From Mariprofundus sp. KV (GTDB taxonomy: Bacteria > Pseudomonadota > Zetaproteobacteria > Mariprofundales > Mariprofundaceae), in NCBI RefSeq assembly GCF_013387475.1, contig NZ_VWNB01000001.1, forward strand, positions 152,559 to 216,558: a DNA stretch of 64,000 nt, read 5' to 3'. A program made the translations under genes and the position numbers. Shown one piece after another: positions 51,576 to 58,609 of the stretch. Below the pieces are notes generated by a model. It was not told where the DNA came from and did not search any database. It saw only the letters and a program-made list of their open reading frames with translations. Every line of letters starts with the position of its first letter. Positions within the stretch are counted from its first letter, which is position 1.

Positions 51576-51830
51576 TTAGATCAGCTTGTTGAGTTGGGTG
51601 CCGGAGAGGGCAAGCTTGTGGATCATCTTGCCGTGGATGTCGTAGAACTCCTGCAGGGTGCGGTCAAAGGGGTTCTGATGCTGTTGCCAGCTGGTGCCGG
51701 CATAGGGGCGTACAGGTTCGGCATCGGTCTCAACCGATGCGATGTTTCTCATCTCGGCTGTAACGACCGGTGGCACCACCACTGCAGGTAGGCGATCGAC
51801 GTAAAGTGTGATTCCATCTACCATCATCAT
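51576..51830 (-). CDS. Hypothetical protein (84 residues)
   Basis: Begins MMMVDGITLYVDRLPAVVVP and ends KLALSGTQLNKLI; contains WQQHQNPFDRTLQEFYDIHGKMI. No family is recognised. The start has no good ribosome-binding site but the frame is intact and the codon use is like the neighbours. It lies before tRNA-Thr. Confidence 0.5.
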   Translation of the reverse strand: MMMVDGITLYVDRLPAVVVPPVVTAEMRNIASVETDAEPVRPYAGTSWQQHQNPFDRTLQEFYDIHGKMIHKLALSGTQLNKLI

Positions 51831-51959
51831 ATTACTATTATAGCAGAATTAGCTAAATCCCCCTATTTACAGCCCCCTTCACCCGACCAGCTTTCCATGC
51901 GTGTGCATAATCCTGCTTGATCAGCCCTTTCGGCTGCATATGATTCACGCCTGTTATCA

Positions 51960-52035
51960 GCCGGCATAGCTCAGATGGTAGAGCAGCTGATTTGTAATCA
52001 GCAGGCCACGGGTTCGATTCCTGTTGCCGGCTCCA
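51960..52035 (+). tRNA. tRNA-Thr (anticodon TGT)
   Basis: A 76-nt cloverleaf. The acceptor GCCGGCA pairs with TGCCGGC, the D-arm is GCTCAGATGGTAGAGC, the anticodon stem-loop CTGATTTGTAATCAG has TGT at the centre, and the T-arm holds GGTTCGATTCC. CCA is encoded at 52033-52035. A terminator follows at 52060. Confidence 0.97.
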
Positions 52036-52059
52036 GTTTAATCAACTGCAGTCATGAAG

Positions 52060-52084
52060 AGGGGCCCCGCGCGGGCCCCTTTTC
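52060..52084 (+). terminator. Terminator after tRNA-Thr
   Basis: AGGGGCCC and GGGCCCCT form an 8-bp stem around CGCGC, followed by TTTTC. Confidence 0.8.
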
Positions 52085-52205
52085 ATGCCCTGCTTCCCCC
52101 CCTCGCCACGCTGACCGGGCAAGCTCTGATCTGCTGCCAAACAGGCAGTGCTATCTATATCCGCAAGGCAGGCGTACTGTGTAGTGGATTAATCAGGAGT
52201 TTATC

Positions 52206-52328
52206 ATGGGCAGAGAACAGAAAGGCGGCAGAGAAGGAAAGAAAGAGGCGGCCAAATCACCTAAAGAGAAGAAAGCAGCCAAGGCTGCGAAGAAGGCTGC
52301 TAACAAAAACATCCTCGTCTCCGGCTGA
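52206..52328 (+). CDS. Small Lys/Ala-rich basic protein (40 residues)
   Basis: MGREQKGGREGKKEAAKSPK and 20 more residues, of which about a third are Lys or Arg and many Ala. AGGAG lies six bases before the ATG, and the terminator at 52351 follows the stop by 22 bp. The composition resembles histone H1-like or ribosome-associated peptides. Its compact gene with clear control signals argues for a real gene. Confidence 0.65.
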   Translation: MGREQKGGREGKKEAAKSPKEKKAAKAAKKAANKNILVSG

Positions 52329-52345
52329 ATAGCGCATAACCTTAT

Positions 52346-52392
52346 AAAAAAAGGGGAGCCGATTGGCTCCCCTTTTGCCATTTGCACCGGCA
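52346..52392. repeat. 47-bp direct repeat, copy A (contains terminator)
   Basis: Identical to 53682-53728 except for one base in the loop (T against G). The repeat includes a 10-bp stem AAGGGGAGCC / GGCTCCCCTT flanked by A7 and T4, and a further 16 bp outside the hairpin. It ends four bases from the stop codon of the nucleotidyltransferase gene and also ends the small basic gene on the other strand. Confidence 0.9.
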
Positions 52393-52396
52393 CTGG

Positions 52397-53098
52397 TTAT
52401 TGCATCGAGGCCAATGCCATAAATCTTCGCTCCAGCAGGCCATACCGTTTTTGGCTTTCACTATCTGGAGGTAGTTGCCCTGCAAGGGCCATAAACAGGT
52501 CGGAATTCTCTGACCACGCACTGAAACTGGCAGCAATAAACTCTCGTAGCGATTGTTCACTGCTGGCTATCTCATCATACAGCTCTTCACGCCCATCAAT
52601 GACAGTTACGATATCCTCGAAATCATGGCTGGCGATGAAATCTCCGCGTCCCCGCCCATGGAATGCCTCAATTTTGGTGGCAATGAAATAGGGTGCGGTT
52701 ACACGTCTTATCTGACTTCCATCGGGAAGTGTATCTTCAACAGCATGGATAATGGCACTGCTATACCAACGATTGGAGAAGCCGAGAATAGCTTCATCAG
52801 TTGGCATCAGATCCACAGTGATATCTTCGCTGCGCCAGCGGCAATGAATACCACTCTCAACATCGGGCTTGAAACCCTGATGGCGCATGGCTGATTCAAT
52901 GCTGTGAAAGTCGAGGTATGTTGCCACCTCTACTATCAGATCAACATCAATCGTGGCCCGCACATCTTCTGCTGCAGGATCACTAATCAGAAGCCCTGTT
53001 GTGCAACCACCAAGAAAAACCACCTTCTCTTTCAATGCCCCCAGGCGATTAGCAACGATACTCATCATCGCCAGATTCACATCGCGATTCAGGCCCAT
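52397..53098 (-). CDS. Nucleotidyltransferase of an AbiE-like pair
   Basis: A 233-residue nucleotidyltransferase-fold protein. The active-site block is FLGGCTTGLL, followed by ATIDVDLIVEV, with the DxD metal-binding pair. The middle carries APYFIATKIEAFHGRGRGDFIASHDFEDIV, common in AbiEii-type toxins. Together with the overlapping HTH gene it resembles a type IV toxin-antitoxin or abortive-infection pair. It overlaps the regulator by 10 bp. Function is inferred from the fold. Confidence 0.78.
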   Translation of the reverse strand: MGLNRDVNLAMMSIVANRLGALKEKVVFLGGCTTGLLISDPAAEDVRATIDVDLIVEVATYLDFHSIESAMRHQGFKPDVESGIHCRWRSEDITVDLMPTDEAILGFSNRWYSSAIIHAVEDTLPDGSQIRRVTAPYFIATKIEAFHGRGRGDFIASHDFEDIVTVIDGREELYDEIASSEQSLREFIAASFSAWSENSDLFMALAGQLPPDSESQKRYGLLERRFMALASMQ

Positions 53099-53622
53099 GC
53101 ATTCAATCTCTGCATTAACAGATTTTCTGCGATCTCCCGTTCTCTTACCCGGCCGCCCCTGATGGCATCGACAAGCGCAAGCAACTCATACAGCACGGCA
53201 TCTTTCTCTGCAGCCATCGGAACTGATCGATAGAGCGGAGAAAATGAAACACCACGCTCTTTACCCTCTGCATAGGGCCAGACGGGAGGAAACTCTCCAT
53301 CCATGATCAGTTGATCTGCTATCGGAGAAATGGCGTATGAGGTTTTCATACCGCGTACAATGGAACCATGATCCGGGGGAAATGCGTATTTCACGCCGTG
53401 AATAAGAAACTCCTCCAGAGCTTTTCTGTTAGGTTGCGGCTGCTTATCTTCTCCAAGCTGCACCAGCAGCCTTGCCCTTATAGCACGCTTAACTCCGGCA
53501 TTAATTTCCGAGGCACTCATACAGAGTTCATTGGCAAGTTGCACATAACTCCATGGCTTTCCTTTTAGCGCCACCAGTTTGAGTGCAACAATTATATCCT
53601 GTGGTTTAAGAATCATCGGCAT
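53089..53622 (-). CDS. Helix-turn-helix regulator or antitoxin of the AbiE-like pair
   Basis: A 177-residue protein with an N-terminal winged HTH (about 8-60): QDIIVALKLVALKGKPWSYVQLANELCMSASEINAGVKRAIRARLL. The rest is unassigned and ends in a short charged helix. The likely operator (53626-53646) overlaps the promoter and lies four bases beyond the start codon. Autoregulated HTH plus nucleotidyltransferase is the AbiEi-AbiEii layout. Confidence 0.75.
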   Translation of the reverse strand: MPMILKPQDIIVALKLVALKGKPWSYVQLANELCMSASEINAGVKRAIRARLLVQLGEDKQPQPNRKALEEFLIHGVKYAFPPDHGSIVRGMKTSYAISPIADQLIMDGEFPPVWPYAEGKERGVSFSPLYRSVPMAAEKDAVLYELLALVDAIRGGRVREREIAENLLMQRLNAWA

Positions 53623-53625
53623 ATG

Positions 53626-53646
53626 CTATTCGCGATTTGCGAATAG
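53626..53646. promoter_or_regulatory. Palindromic operator upstream of the AbiE-like pair
   Basis: Perfect 8-bp inverted repeat CTATTCGC-GATTT-GCGAATAG with a 5-bp spacer, only four bases before the start codon of the HTH gene. It is the best candidate for the regulator's own site. Confidence 0.65.
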
Positions 53647-53681
53647 TGCAAATCCAGAAAGGGGATGCACAGCAAACTGCA

Positions 53682-53728
53682 AAAAAAAGGGGAGCCGATG
53701 GGCTCCCCTTTTGCCATTTGCACCGGCA
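53682..53728. repeat. 47-bp direct repeat, copy B (contains terminator)
   Basis: Copy of 52346-52392. Acts as terminator for the minus-strand gene at 53750-54031: the eight A at 53681-53688 read as T-tract on that strand. Between the repeats lie exactly the HTH and nucleotidyltransferase genes. Confidence 0.9.
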
Positions 53729-53749
53729 ACTTATCAGATCATTGATCTC

Positions 53750-54031
53750 TTATTTCTCGTCTATCCAACCCTGCAGCGCTTCAACAATCTGCTTGGCCTG
53801 CTTGGCGTTGGTGATATTGAACTTGGAGCGCGGGGTGTATTCACCGTTACGCTTCTGAAAGCGGCGGATGGTGAATTTGTCCTCACCATACTCCTCTTTG
53901 GCAGCTTCCCAGTTCACATAGCGGAACATGATGGTGGTCCATGCGCCCTTGCTGAGGATCACTTTATCCAGCTGTTTGGTGGTAAGGATACCGCCCTCTT
54001 CGTAATCGATGCTTAAATCATCTGGTGTCAT
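53750..54031 (-). CDS. Hypothetical protein (93 residues)
   Basis: Starts MTPDDLSIDYEEGGILTTKQ, with GAGGGC upstream, and contains WTTIMFRYVNWEAAKEEYG and KFTIRRFQKRNGEYTPRSKFNITNAKQAKQIVEALQ. No family is recognised, although the strand-rich core looks like a small DNA- or RNA-binding fold. A start at 54100 would add 23 residues, with no ribosome-binding site. It lies downstream of nrdJb. Confidence 0.7.
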   Translation of the reverse strand: MTPDDLSIDYEEGGILTTKQLDKVILSKGAWTTIMFRYVNWEAAKEEYGEDKFTIRRFQKRNGEYTPRSKFNITNAKQAKQIVEALQGWIDEK

Positions 54032-54060
54032 AAAGCCCTCGTGGTTGATAGTTGGGGTTA

Positions 54061-54096
54061 AAAAAGGGGCGCACCCTAACGACTGCCCCCTTTTTT
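54061..54096 (-). terminator. Terminator after nrdJb
   Basis: AAAAAGGGGC pairs with GCCCC plus CTTTTTT across a 14-nt loop; the A-run at 54059-54065 serves as T-tract for the minus strand. Confidence 0.65.
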
Positions 54097-54113
54097 GCAC
54101 CCCTGGCGTTCAA

Positions 54114-54755
54114 TCAACCACATTTAGAGTCGCCGCACTCCAGGCAGCAGTTGCAGTTATCGAGCCTTACAACCGCCATCGCACCACACTTGTCACACTG
54201 CTGTCCTTTAGCAACCGCATCCGCACCCAGCTTGGCCTCAGCCTCCTGACGTTTGGCCTGCAATTCGGCGTTATTCAGCGTGCCCTCCATCATGCCGATG
54301 GAGATCAGATGCTGCTGAATCACCTCACCGATCTCGGCAACAATCGATGGCATATATTTGCCGCCACGTTTGTAGTAGCCGCCGCGCGGATCAAATACCG
54401 CTTTGAGCTCCTCCACCAGGAAGGTGATATCGCCACCCTTGCGGAAGATTGCAGAGGTGATGCGGGTAAGCGCCACGATCCACATGAAGTGCTCCATATT
54501 CTTGGAGTTGATGAACACCTCAAACGGACGCCGATGCGAGGAGCCATCCGGCTCGGTAACAATGACATCATTGATGGTGATATACATGGCGTGATCGGAG
54601 TTCGGCGTTTTGATCTTGTAGGTGCTACCCTCAAGGATATCGTCACGCTCAAGCAGCGGTGCGATATGGTGAACTGTTGCCACCTCTTTCGCCGCCTCTT
54701 CTCCGGGTTTCTTCACTTCGTAACCGGTGATTTTACTCTCAATTTTAATAGCCAT
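54114..54755 (-). CDS. nrdJb: Class II ribonucleotide reductase, C-terminal subunit (NrdJb, TSCPD domain)
   Basis: A 213-residue protein carrying the part of adenosylcobalamin-dependent RNR that is a separate chain in some bacteria (NrdJb of Pseudomonas aeruginosa, 231 residues). It has the TSCPD-domain features FEVFINSKNMEHFMWIVALTRITSAIFRKGGDITFLVEELKAVFDP and a C-terminal Cys-rich tail (CDKCGAMAV, CNCCLECGDSKC). GGAGG lies upstream of the ATG at 54755. The large subunit gene is 350 bp upstream. Confidence 0.9.
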   Translation of the reverse strand: MAIKIESKITGYEVKKPGEEAAKEVATVHHIAPLLERDDILEGSTYKIKTPNSDHAMYITINDVIVTEPDGSSHRRPFEVFINSKNMEHFMWIVALTRITSAIFRKGGDITFLVEELKAVFDPRGGYYKRGGKYMPSIVAEIGEVIQQHLISIGMMEGTLNNAELQAKRQEAEAKLGADAVAKGQQCDKCGAMAVVRLDNCNCCLECGDSKCG

Positions 54756-54925
54756 CACTTACCTCCTGCACAACCGGAGACGTTTCCGGTTCTGCCCTGA
54801 ATATTGCAGCGTATTTCCATGGTTGCCTTGCATGCCCGGACGCTGCGACCGGTATTTGCGGGTGCCCTTAACTCCGTATGAACCAGATAGAGAAGGACCA
54901 GCCAATACCCACAGATTTTTTTGCT

Positions 54926-54951
54926 CACCACAGAGACACGAAGGCACAAAG
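54926..54951. repeat. CACAGAGACACGAAG-type repeat (single arm)
   Basis: CACCACAGAGACAC then GAAGGCACAAAG, one arm only, near-identical to the arms of the 35930 repeat. It lies in the 350-bp gap between the two nrdJ genes. Confidence 0.7.
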
Positions 54952-54982
54952 AAAAACCAAACACCTGTAATATCTCTATAGC

Positions 54983-55091
54983 TGCGACACACGATGTGTC
55001 GCCAAAGATGAAAAGGGAGCTTTTCATCTTTGTGAGGCAAGGGAAAACCACGTTTTTCGCTTGCCGTTTAAGGGGGCGGGCAGGAGCCCGC
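54983..55091 (-). repeat. Multi-hairpin element R8
   Basis: Plus-strand order: A (GCGACAC/GTGTCGC), B (a perfect 12-bp stem, AAAGATGAAAAG / CTTTTCATCTTT, loop GGAG), linker GTGAG, C (GGCAAG / CTTGCC with inner AAAA/TTTT) and D (GCGGG/CCCGC). The order and linkers match R1 but the stem sequences differ. It sits in the gap between nrdJa and nrdJb. Confidence 0.8.
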
Positions 55092-55107
55092 ATCCCGGTT
55101 CAAACCA

Positions 55108-57279
55108 TCAAAACTTACCGTAATAACCTTCTTTCAAGGCATCAAAGAGGTTGGCTGCGGTATGCATCTCACCATCATACTCGATCTCTTCATTACCCTT
55201 GGCCTCAATCTCAGTGCCATCTTCAAGTTTGAACTTGTAGGTGGTGTTGGTGAGATCTTCCTCTTTCACCAGTACGCCCTGGAAGGCTTCAGGATTAAAG
55301 CGGAAGGTGGTGCAGCCTTTAAGCCCCTGCTCGTAGGCGTAGAGATAGATATCCTTGAACTCTTCATACGGGAAATCGGTCGGTACGTTGGCAGTTTTGG
55401 AGATCGACGAATCGACCCAGCGCTGGGCGGCAGCCTGAATATCGACATGCTGCTTGGGTGTAACCTCATCGGCCGAGATGAAGTAGTCCGGAAGCTTTGT
55501 CGCCTCATCATCACTGAACGGCATGGCAGCCGGATTGATCAACTCACGATAAGCGAGCATCTCAAAGCTGAACACATCCACCTTCTCTTTCGACTTCTTA
55601 CCTTCGCGAATGATGTTGCGTGCATAGTGGTGTGCAAAACTCGGCTCAATACCGTTAGAGGCGTTGTTGGCCAGAGAGAGCGAGATCGTGCCGGTCGGAG
55701 CAATTGATGAGTGGTGCGTAAAGCGGCACCCCTTCTCAATCAACGCTTCGATCATCGCCTTGTCCTCATCACTGCCGGTGGCGAGGAACTTCTGCATATA
55801 TTTGGAGTACTTGCCCCAGAGCACCTTACCGGCCAGTTTGTCGCCGATTTTGATGCCGTCATCAAGCATCTCGGGACGCTTGGACATCATCTCAGCGGTT
55901 ACCTCATACTCCTGCTCGAGAGCCGGGGCGACACCCTTCTCTTCAGCCAGCTCAAGACCTGTCTGGAAACCGGTGCGCGCCATCTCATAGGCGATCTTCT
56001 CGGTAAACTCGAGCGACTCAGCCGTGCCGTATGGCGTGCGCAGCATGGTCAGTGCGGAACCCAGTCCCAGGAAACCCATGCCATGACGGCGCTTGGAGAG
56101 AATCTCTTCGCGCTGTTTGGGCAGTGGCAGACCATTGATATCGACCACATTATCGAGCATGCGGGTGAAGATAGCGACCACCTTGCGGTAGGCTTCCCAG
56201 TCAAAGCGGGCGTTATCGGTGAAGGGGTCGCGTACAAACTTGGTCAGATTCACAGAACCGAGCAGGCAGGCACCATAGGGTGGCAGTGGCTGCTCACCAC
56301 ACGGGTTGGTGGCACGCACATCTTCACAGAACCAGTTGTTGTTCAGCTCATTGACCTCATCAATAAGGATAAAGCCGGGCTCGGCATAGTCGTAGGTGGA
56401 AGCCATGATCACATCCCAGAGGCGCTGGGCTTTCATGGTGCGGTAGACCTTGCAGGCCACATAACCACGGTCATCCCTGACCGAACCCTTCGGTGCATTG
56501 GCAACATGTTTAAAGACGATGCGGGTCTCCGGATCATCGATCTCGGTCTGGCTGGCCGGGAAGACAAGATCCCAGTCGCCATCACTCTTCACCGCCTCCA
56601 TGAAATCACGGGTAACCAGGCAGGAGAGATTAAACTGGCGCAGGCGACCATCTTCACGTTTGGCACGGATAAAGTCGGTAATATCAGGGTGAGAGATATC
56701 AAAGGTACCCATCTGAGCGCCACGACGGCCACCGGCGGAGGAGACGGTGAAACACATCTTGTCATAGATATCCATGAAGCTGAGCGGGCCGGAGGTGTAG
56801 GCGCCGGCGCCGGAAACATAGGCACCCTTCGGACGCAGGGTGGAGAACTCATAACCGATGCCGCAGCCCGCTTTCAGGGTCAGCCCCGCCTCATGCACCA
56901 TGGAGAGGATACCATCCATTGAATCGGGAACGGTGCCGGAAACCGTGCAGTTGATGGTGCTGGTCGCAGGCTTGTGTGCCTCAGCTCCTGCATTGGACAT
57001 AATACGACCGGCAGGGATCGCGCCGTTGGCCAGTGCCCATGTGAATTTCTCGAACCACTCATCACGCTTCTCTTCATCTTCAACGGCAGCCAGTGCTCTG
57101 GCTACACGCTCATAAGTCGCTTCGACATCCTCATCAACAGCGTTGTGGAACTTATCCTTGAGGCGATACTTCTTATCCCAGATATCCAGCGATGCGGGCT
57201 GAAAGGTGATATCTCCGACCCCTTTCTGCTGCGCCCCGTTAATTGATGCGACCTTCAAAGCATTACTGTTTGCGCTCAT
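55108..57279 (-). CDS. nrdJa: Class II (adenosylcobalamin-dependent) ribonucleotide reductase, catalytic subunit (NrdJa)
   Basis: A 723-residue NrdJa. It makes deoxyribonucleotides without oxygen, using vitamin B12. Visible family blocks are GRIMSNAGAEAHK, NCTVSGTVPDS, GCGIGYEFSTLRPKGA, RATNPCGEQPLPPYGACLLGSVNLTKFV, RRHGMGFLGLGSALTML and SIAPTGTISLSLANNASNGIEPSFAH. The catalytic Cys and Glu lie in the PCGE segment. A separate TSCPD chain follows downstream. The ATG at 57279 has GGGGGG upstream. Regulation: NrdR-like and DnaA boxes at 57344 and 57418. Confidence 0.95.
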   Translation of the reverse strand: MSANSNALKVASINGAQQKGVGDITFQPASLDIWDKKYRLKDKFHNAVDEDVEATYERVARALAAVEDEEKRDEWFEKFTWALANGAIPAGRIMSNAGAEAHKPATSTINCTVSGTVPDSMDGILSMVHEAGLTLKAGCGIGYEFSTLRPKGAYVSGAGAYTSGPLSFMDIYDKMCFTVSSAGGRRGAQMGTFDISHPDITDFIRAKREDGRLRQFNLSCLVTRDFMEAVKSDGDWDLVFPASQTEIDDPETRIVFKHVANAPKGSVRDDRGYVACKVYRTMKAQRLWDVIMASTYDYAEPGFILIDEVNELNNNWFCEDVRATNPCGEQPLPPYGACLLGSVNLTKFVRDPFTDNARFDWEAYRKVVAIFTRMLDNVVDINGLPLPKQREEILSKRRHGMGFLGLGSALTMLRTPYGTAESLEFTEKIAYEMARTGFQTGLELAEEKGVAPALEQEYEVTAEMMSKRPEMLDDGIKIGDKLAGKVLWGKYSKYMQKFLATGSDEDKAMIEALIEKGCRFTHHSSIAPTGTISLSLANNASNGIEPSFAHHYARNIIREGKKSKEKVDVFSFEMLAYRELINPAAMPFSDDEATKLPDYFISADEVTPKQHVDIQAAAQRWVDSSISKTANVPTDFPYEEFKDIYLYAYEQGLKGCTTFRFNPEAFQGVLVKEEDLTNTTYKFKLEDGTEIEAKGNEEIEYDGEMHTAANLFDALKEGYYGKF

Positions 57280-57343
57280 GCACTCCCCCCCGACTATAAA
57301 CCGGCAAAAGCGCCGGAAACCGAAATCTTGGCAGCGAGTGTAG

Positions 57344-57359
57344 GCACAATATCTAGGGT
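57344..57359. promoter_or_regulatory. NrdR box candidate
   Basis: GCACAATATCTAGGGT matches the NrdR box ACACTATATCTAGTGT at 13 of 16 positions (14 if W is allowed at position 5). It lies 65 bp upstream of the nrdJa start codon. The paired second box was not found. Confidence 0.6.
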
Positions 57360-57417
57360 GTCAAGCCATCTCGACACACCAACTGTAGTGTTTTAACACA
57401 CACAATCCATCCACTAC

Positions 57418-57426
57418 TTATCCACA
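57418..57426 (+). promoter_or_regulatory. Perfect DnaA box
   Basis: TTATCCACA, an exact DnaA consensus site, in the divergent gap between nrdJa and ubiE. DnaA boxes control nrd genes in E. coli. Confidence 0.6.
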
Positions 57427-57523
57427 GCTTACTCACCAGAAACAGATGAAATTCGCCAGCTTCCCTATATATATAAAGGCTTTATTTGGAGAGTAGGCAA
57501 AGGCCTGATACGATGCGCATCCC

Positions 57524-58318
57524 ATGAACGACAGAAATCAAAACATCGACACAAACACAACATCCGGTGCTGCGGAAGCTGCGACCCACTTCGGCTTTGA
57601 GACTGTAAGTGGCAGCGAGAAGGTCAACCGCGTGATGGGCGTATTCTCCTCGGTTGCCAGCCAGTACGATATTATGAACGACGTCATGAGCGGTGGCATG
57701 CACCGGCTCTGGAAACGCACCATGTTTGCCAAAGCAGCCATCGGCGCCGGCAGCAGGGTTCTCGATGTCGCCGCAGGCTCAGGCGATATCGCCATCGGGC
57801 TGGCCAAAAAGATGGGGCCGACCGGCCGCGTTGTGCTGACTGATCTTAACGGCCCGATGCTCGCTGAAGGTGCACGCCGGGTCATTGATGAGGGACTACT
57901 GCCGGGGCGTGCTGACTGCATCCAGTCTGATGGCACCAGCCTCGCCTTTGCCGACAACTCGTTTGACTGTGTCACCATCGCCTTCGGTATCCGCAACTTC
58001 CTCGATATTGAGGCAGGGCTGGCCGAGTTCTACCGCATCCTTAAACCCGGCGGCCAGTTTATGTGCCTGGAGTTCTCACGCCCCACACTGCCCGGCCTTG
58101 ATGTGATCTATGACGCCTACTCGTTCAATGTTATCCCGCTGATGGGTGAGAAAATCACCGGTGACCGCGAATCCTACCAGTATCTGGTTGAGTCGATCCG
58201 CCGCTTCCCCGATCAGGAGCGCTTTGCCAAGCTGATCCGCAAAGCCGGATTTGATCTGGTCAAATATGATAACCTCACCGGCGGCATCGTCGCCCTGCAC
58301 CGTGGATACAAATTGTGA
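57524..58318 (+). CDS. ubiE: Demethylmenaquinone / ubiquinone methyltransferase UbiE
   Basis: A 264-residue SAM-dependent C-methyltransferase of ubiquinone and menaquinone synthesis. Motif I LDVAAGSGDIAIGLAKK and the UbiE segments FSSVASQYDIMNDVMSGGMHRLWKR, SFDCVTIAFGIRNF, LEFSRPTLPG and NLTGGIVALHRGYKL are present. TACGAT with an upstream TG lies nine bases before the ATG, so the leader may be very short. It heads the ubiE-ubiJ-ubiB set. Confidence 0.96.
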   Translation: MNDRNQNIDTNTTSGAAEAATHFGFETVSGSEKVNRVMGVFSSVASQYDIMNDVMSGGMHRLWKRTMFAKAAIGAGSRVLDVAAGSGDIAIGLAKKMGPTGRVVLTDLNGPMLAEGARRVIDEGLLPGRADCIQSDGTSLAFADNSFDCVTIAFGIRNFLDIEAGLAEFYRILKPGGQFMCLEFSRPTLPGLDVIYDAYSFNVIPLMGEKITGDRESYQYLVESIRRFPDQERFAKLIRKAGFDLVKYDNLTGGIVALHRGYKL

Positions 58319-58351
58319 GACACGGACTCGGAGCATCCTGCCTTCGTCCTT

Positions 58352-58575
58352 TAACGCCATATGAAGAGCGCGGTCTTCATATGGCTTACGGCGCATTGCG
58401 CCGCCATACATCCATGTATGGAGAATTGCAGATTCTGTCACGGAGGGTGCGCAAATCATGAGTGAAACAACCAACCCGCACATGGAAGTGCGGCGGGCAA
58501 GCGCATGCGAGCCCGTAAGCGAATTGAAAACCACGTTTTTCAATTTGCATGCAAGCTCGAGGCATGGATGCCGCA
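58352..58575. repeat. Multi-hairpin region R6 (two R-like elements)
   Basis: Dense stem-loops between ubiE and ubiJ. The first half (58356-58422) has an 11-bp stem CCATATGAAGA / TCTTCATATGG, then CGGCGC/GCGCCG and CCATAC/GTATGG with loop ATCCAT. The second half (58485-58575) has GCAC/GTGC, ATTG/CAAT around AAAACCACGTTTTT and GGCAT/ATGCC. The shared AAAACCACGTTTTT segment and the loop words match R8 and R3. Confidence 0.7.
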
Positions 58576-58595
58576 GAGCGGATCAATCAATGAAT

Positions 58596-58609
58596 GAGGC
58601 AACAGCCTC
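58596..58609 (+). promoter_or_regulatory. Hairpin abutting the ubiJ start codon
   Basis: GAGGC-AACA-GCCTC ends directly before the ATG at 58610 and includes the only plausible ribosome-binding bases (TGAGG). If it forms it would hide the start region. Confidence 0.45.

Noticed and set aside
51960-52035. tRNA-Thr as an integration site (att) for the following accessory genes
   Set aside because: No partial copy of the tRNA 3' end was found in the window and no integrase gene is present.
55711-56922. Open frame of 403 codons on the plus strand
   Set aside because: Antisense to nrdJa. The real gene has complete family motifs; this frame has none.
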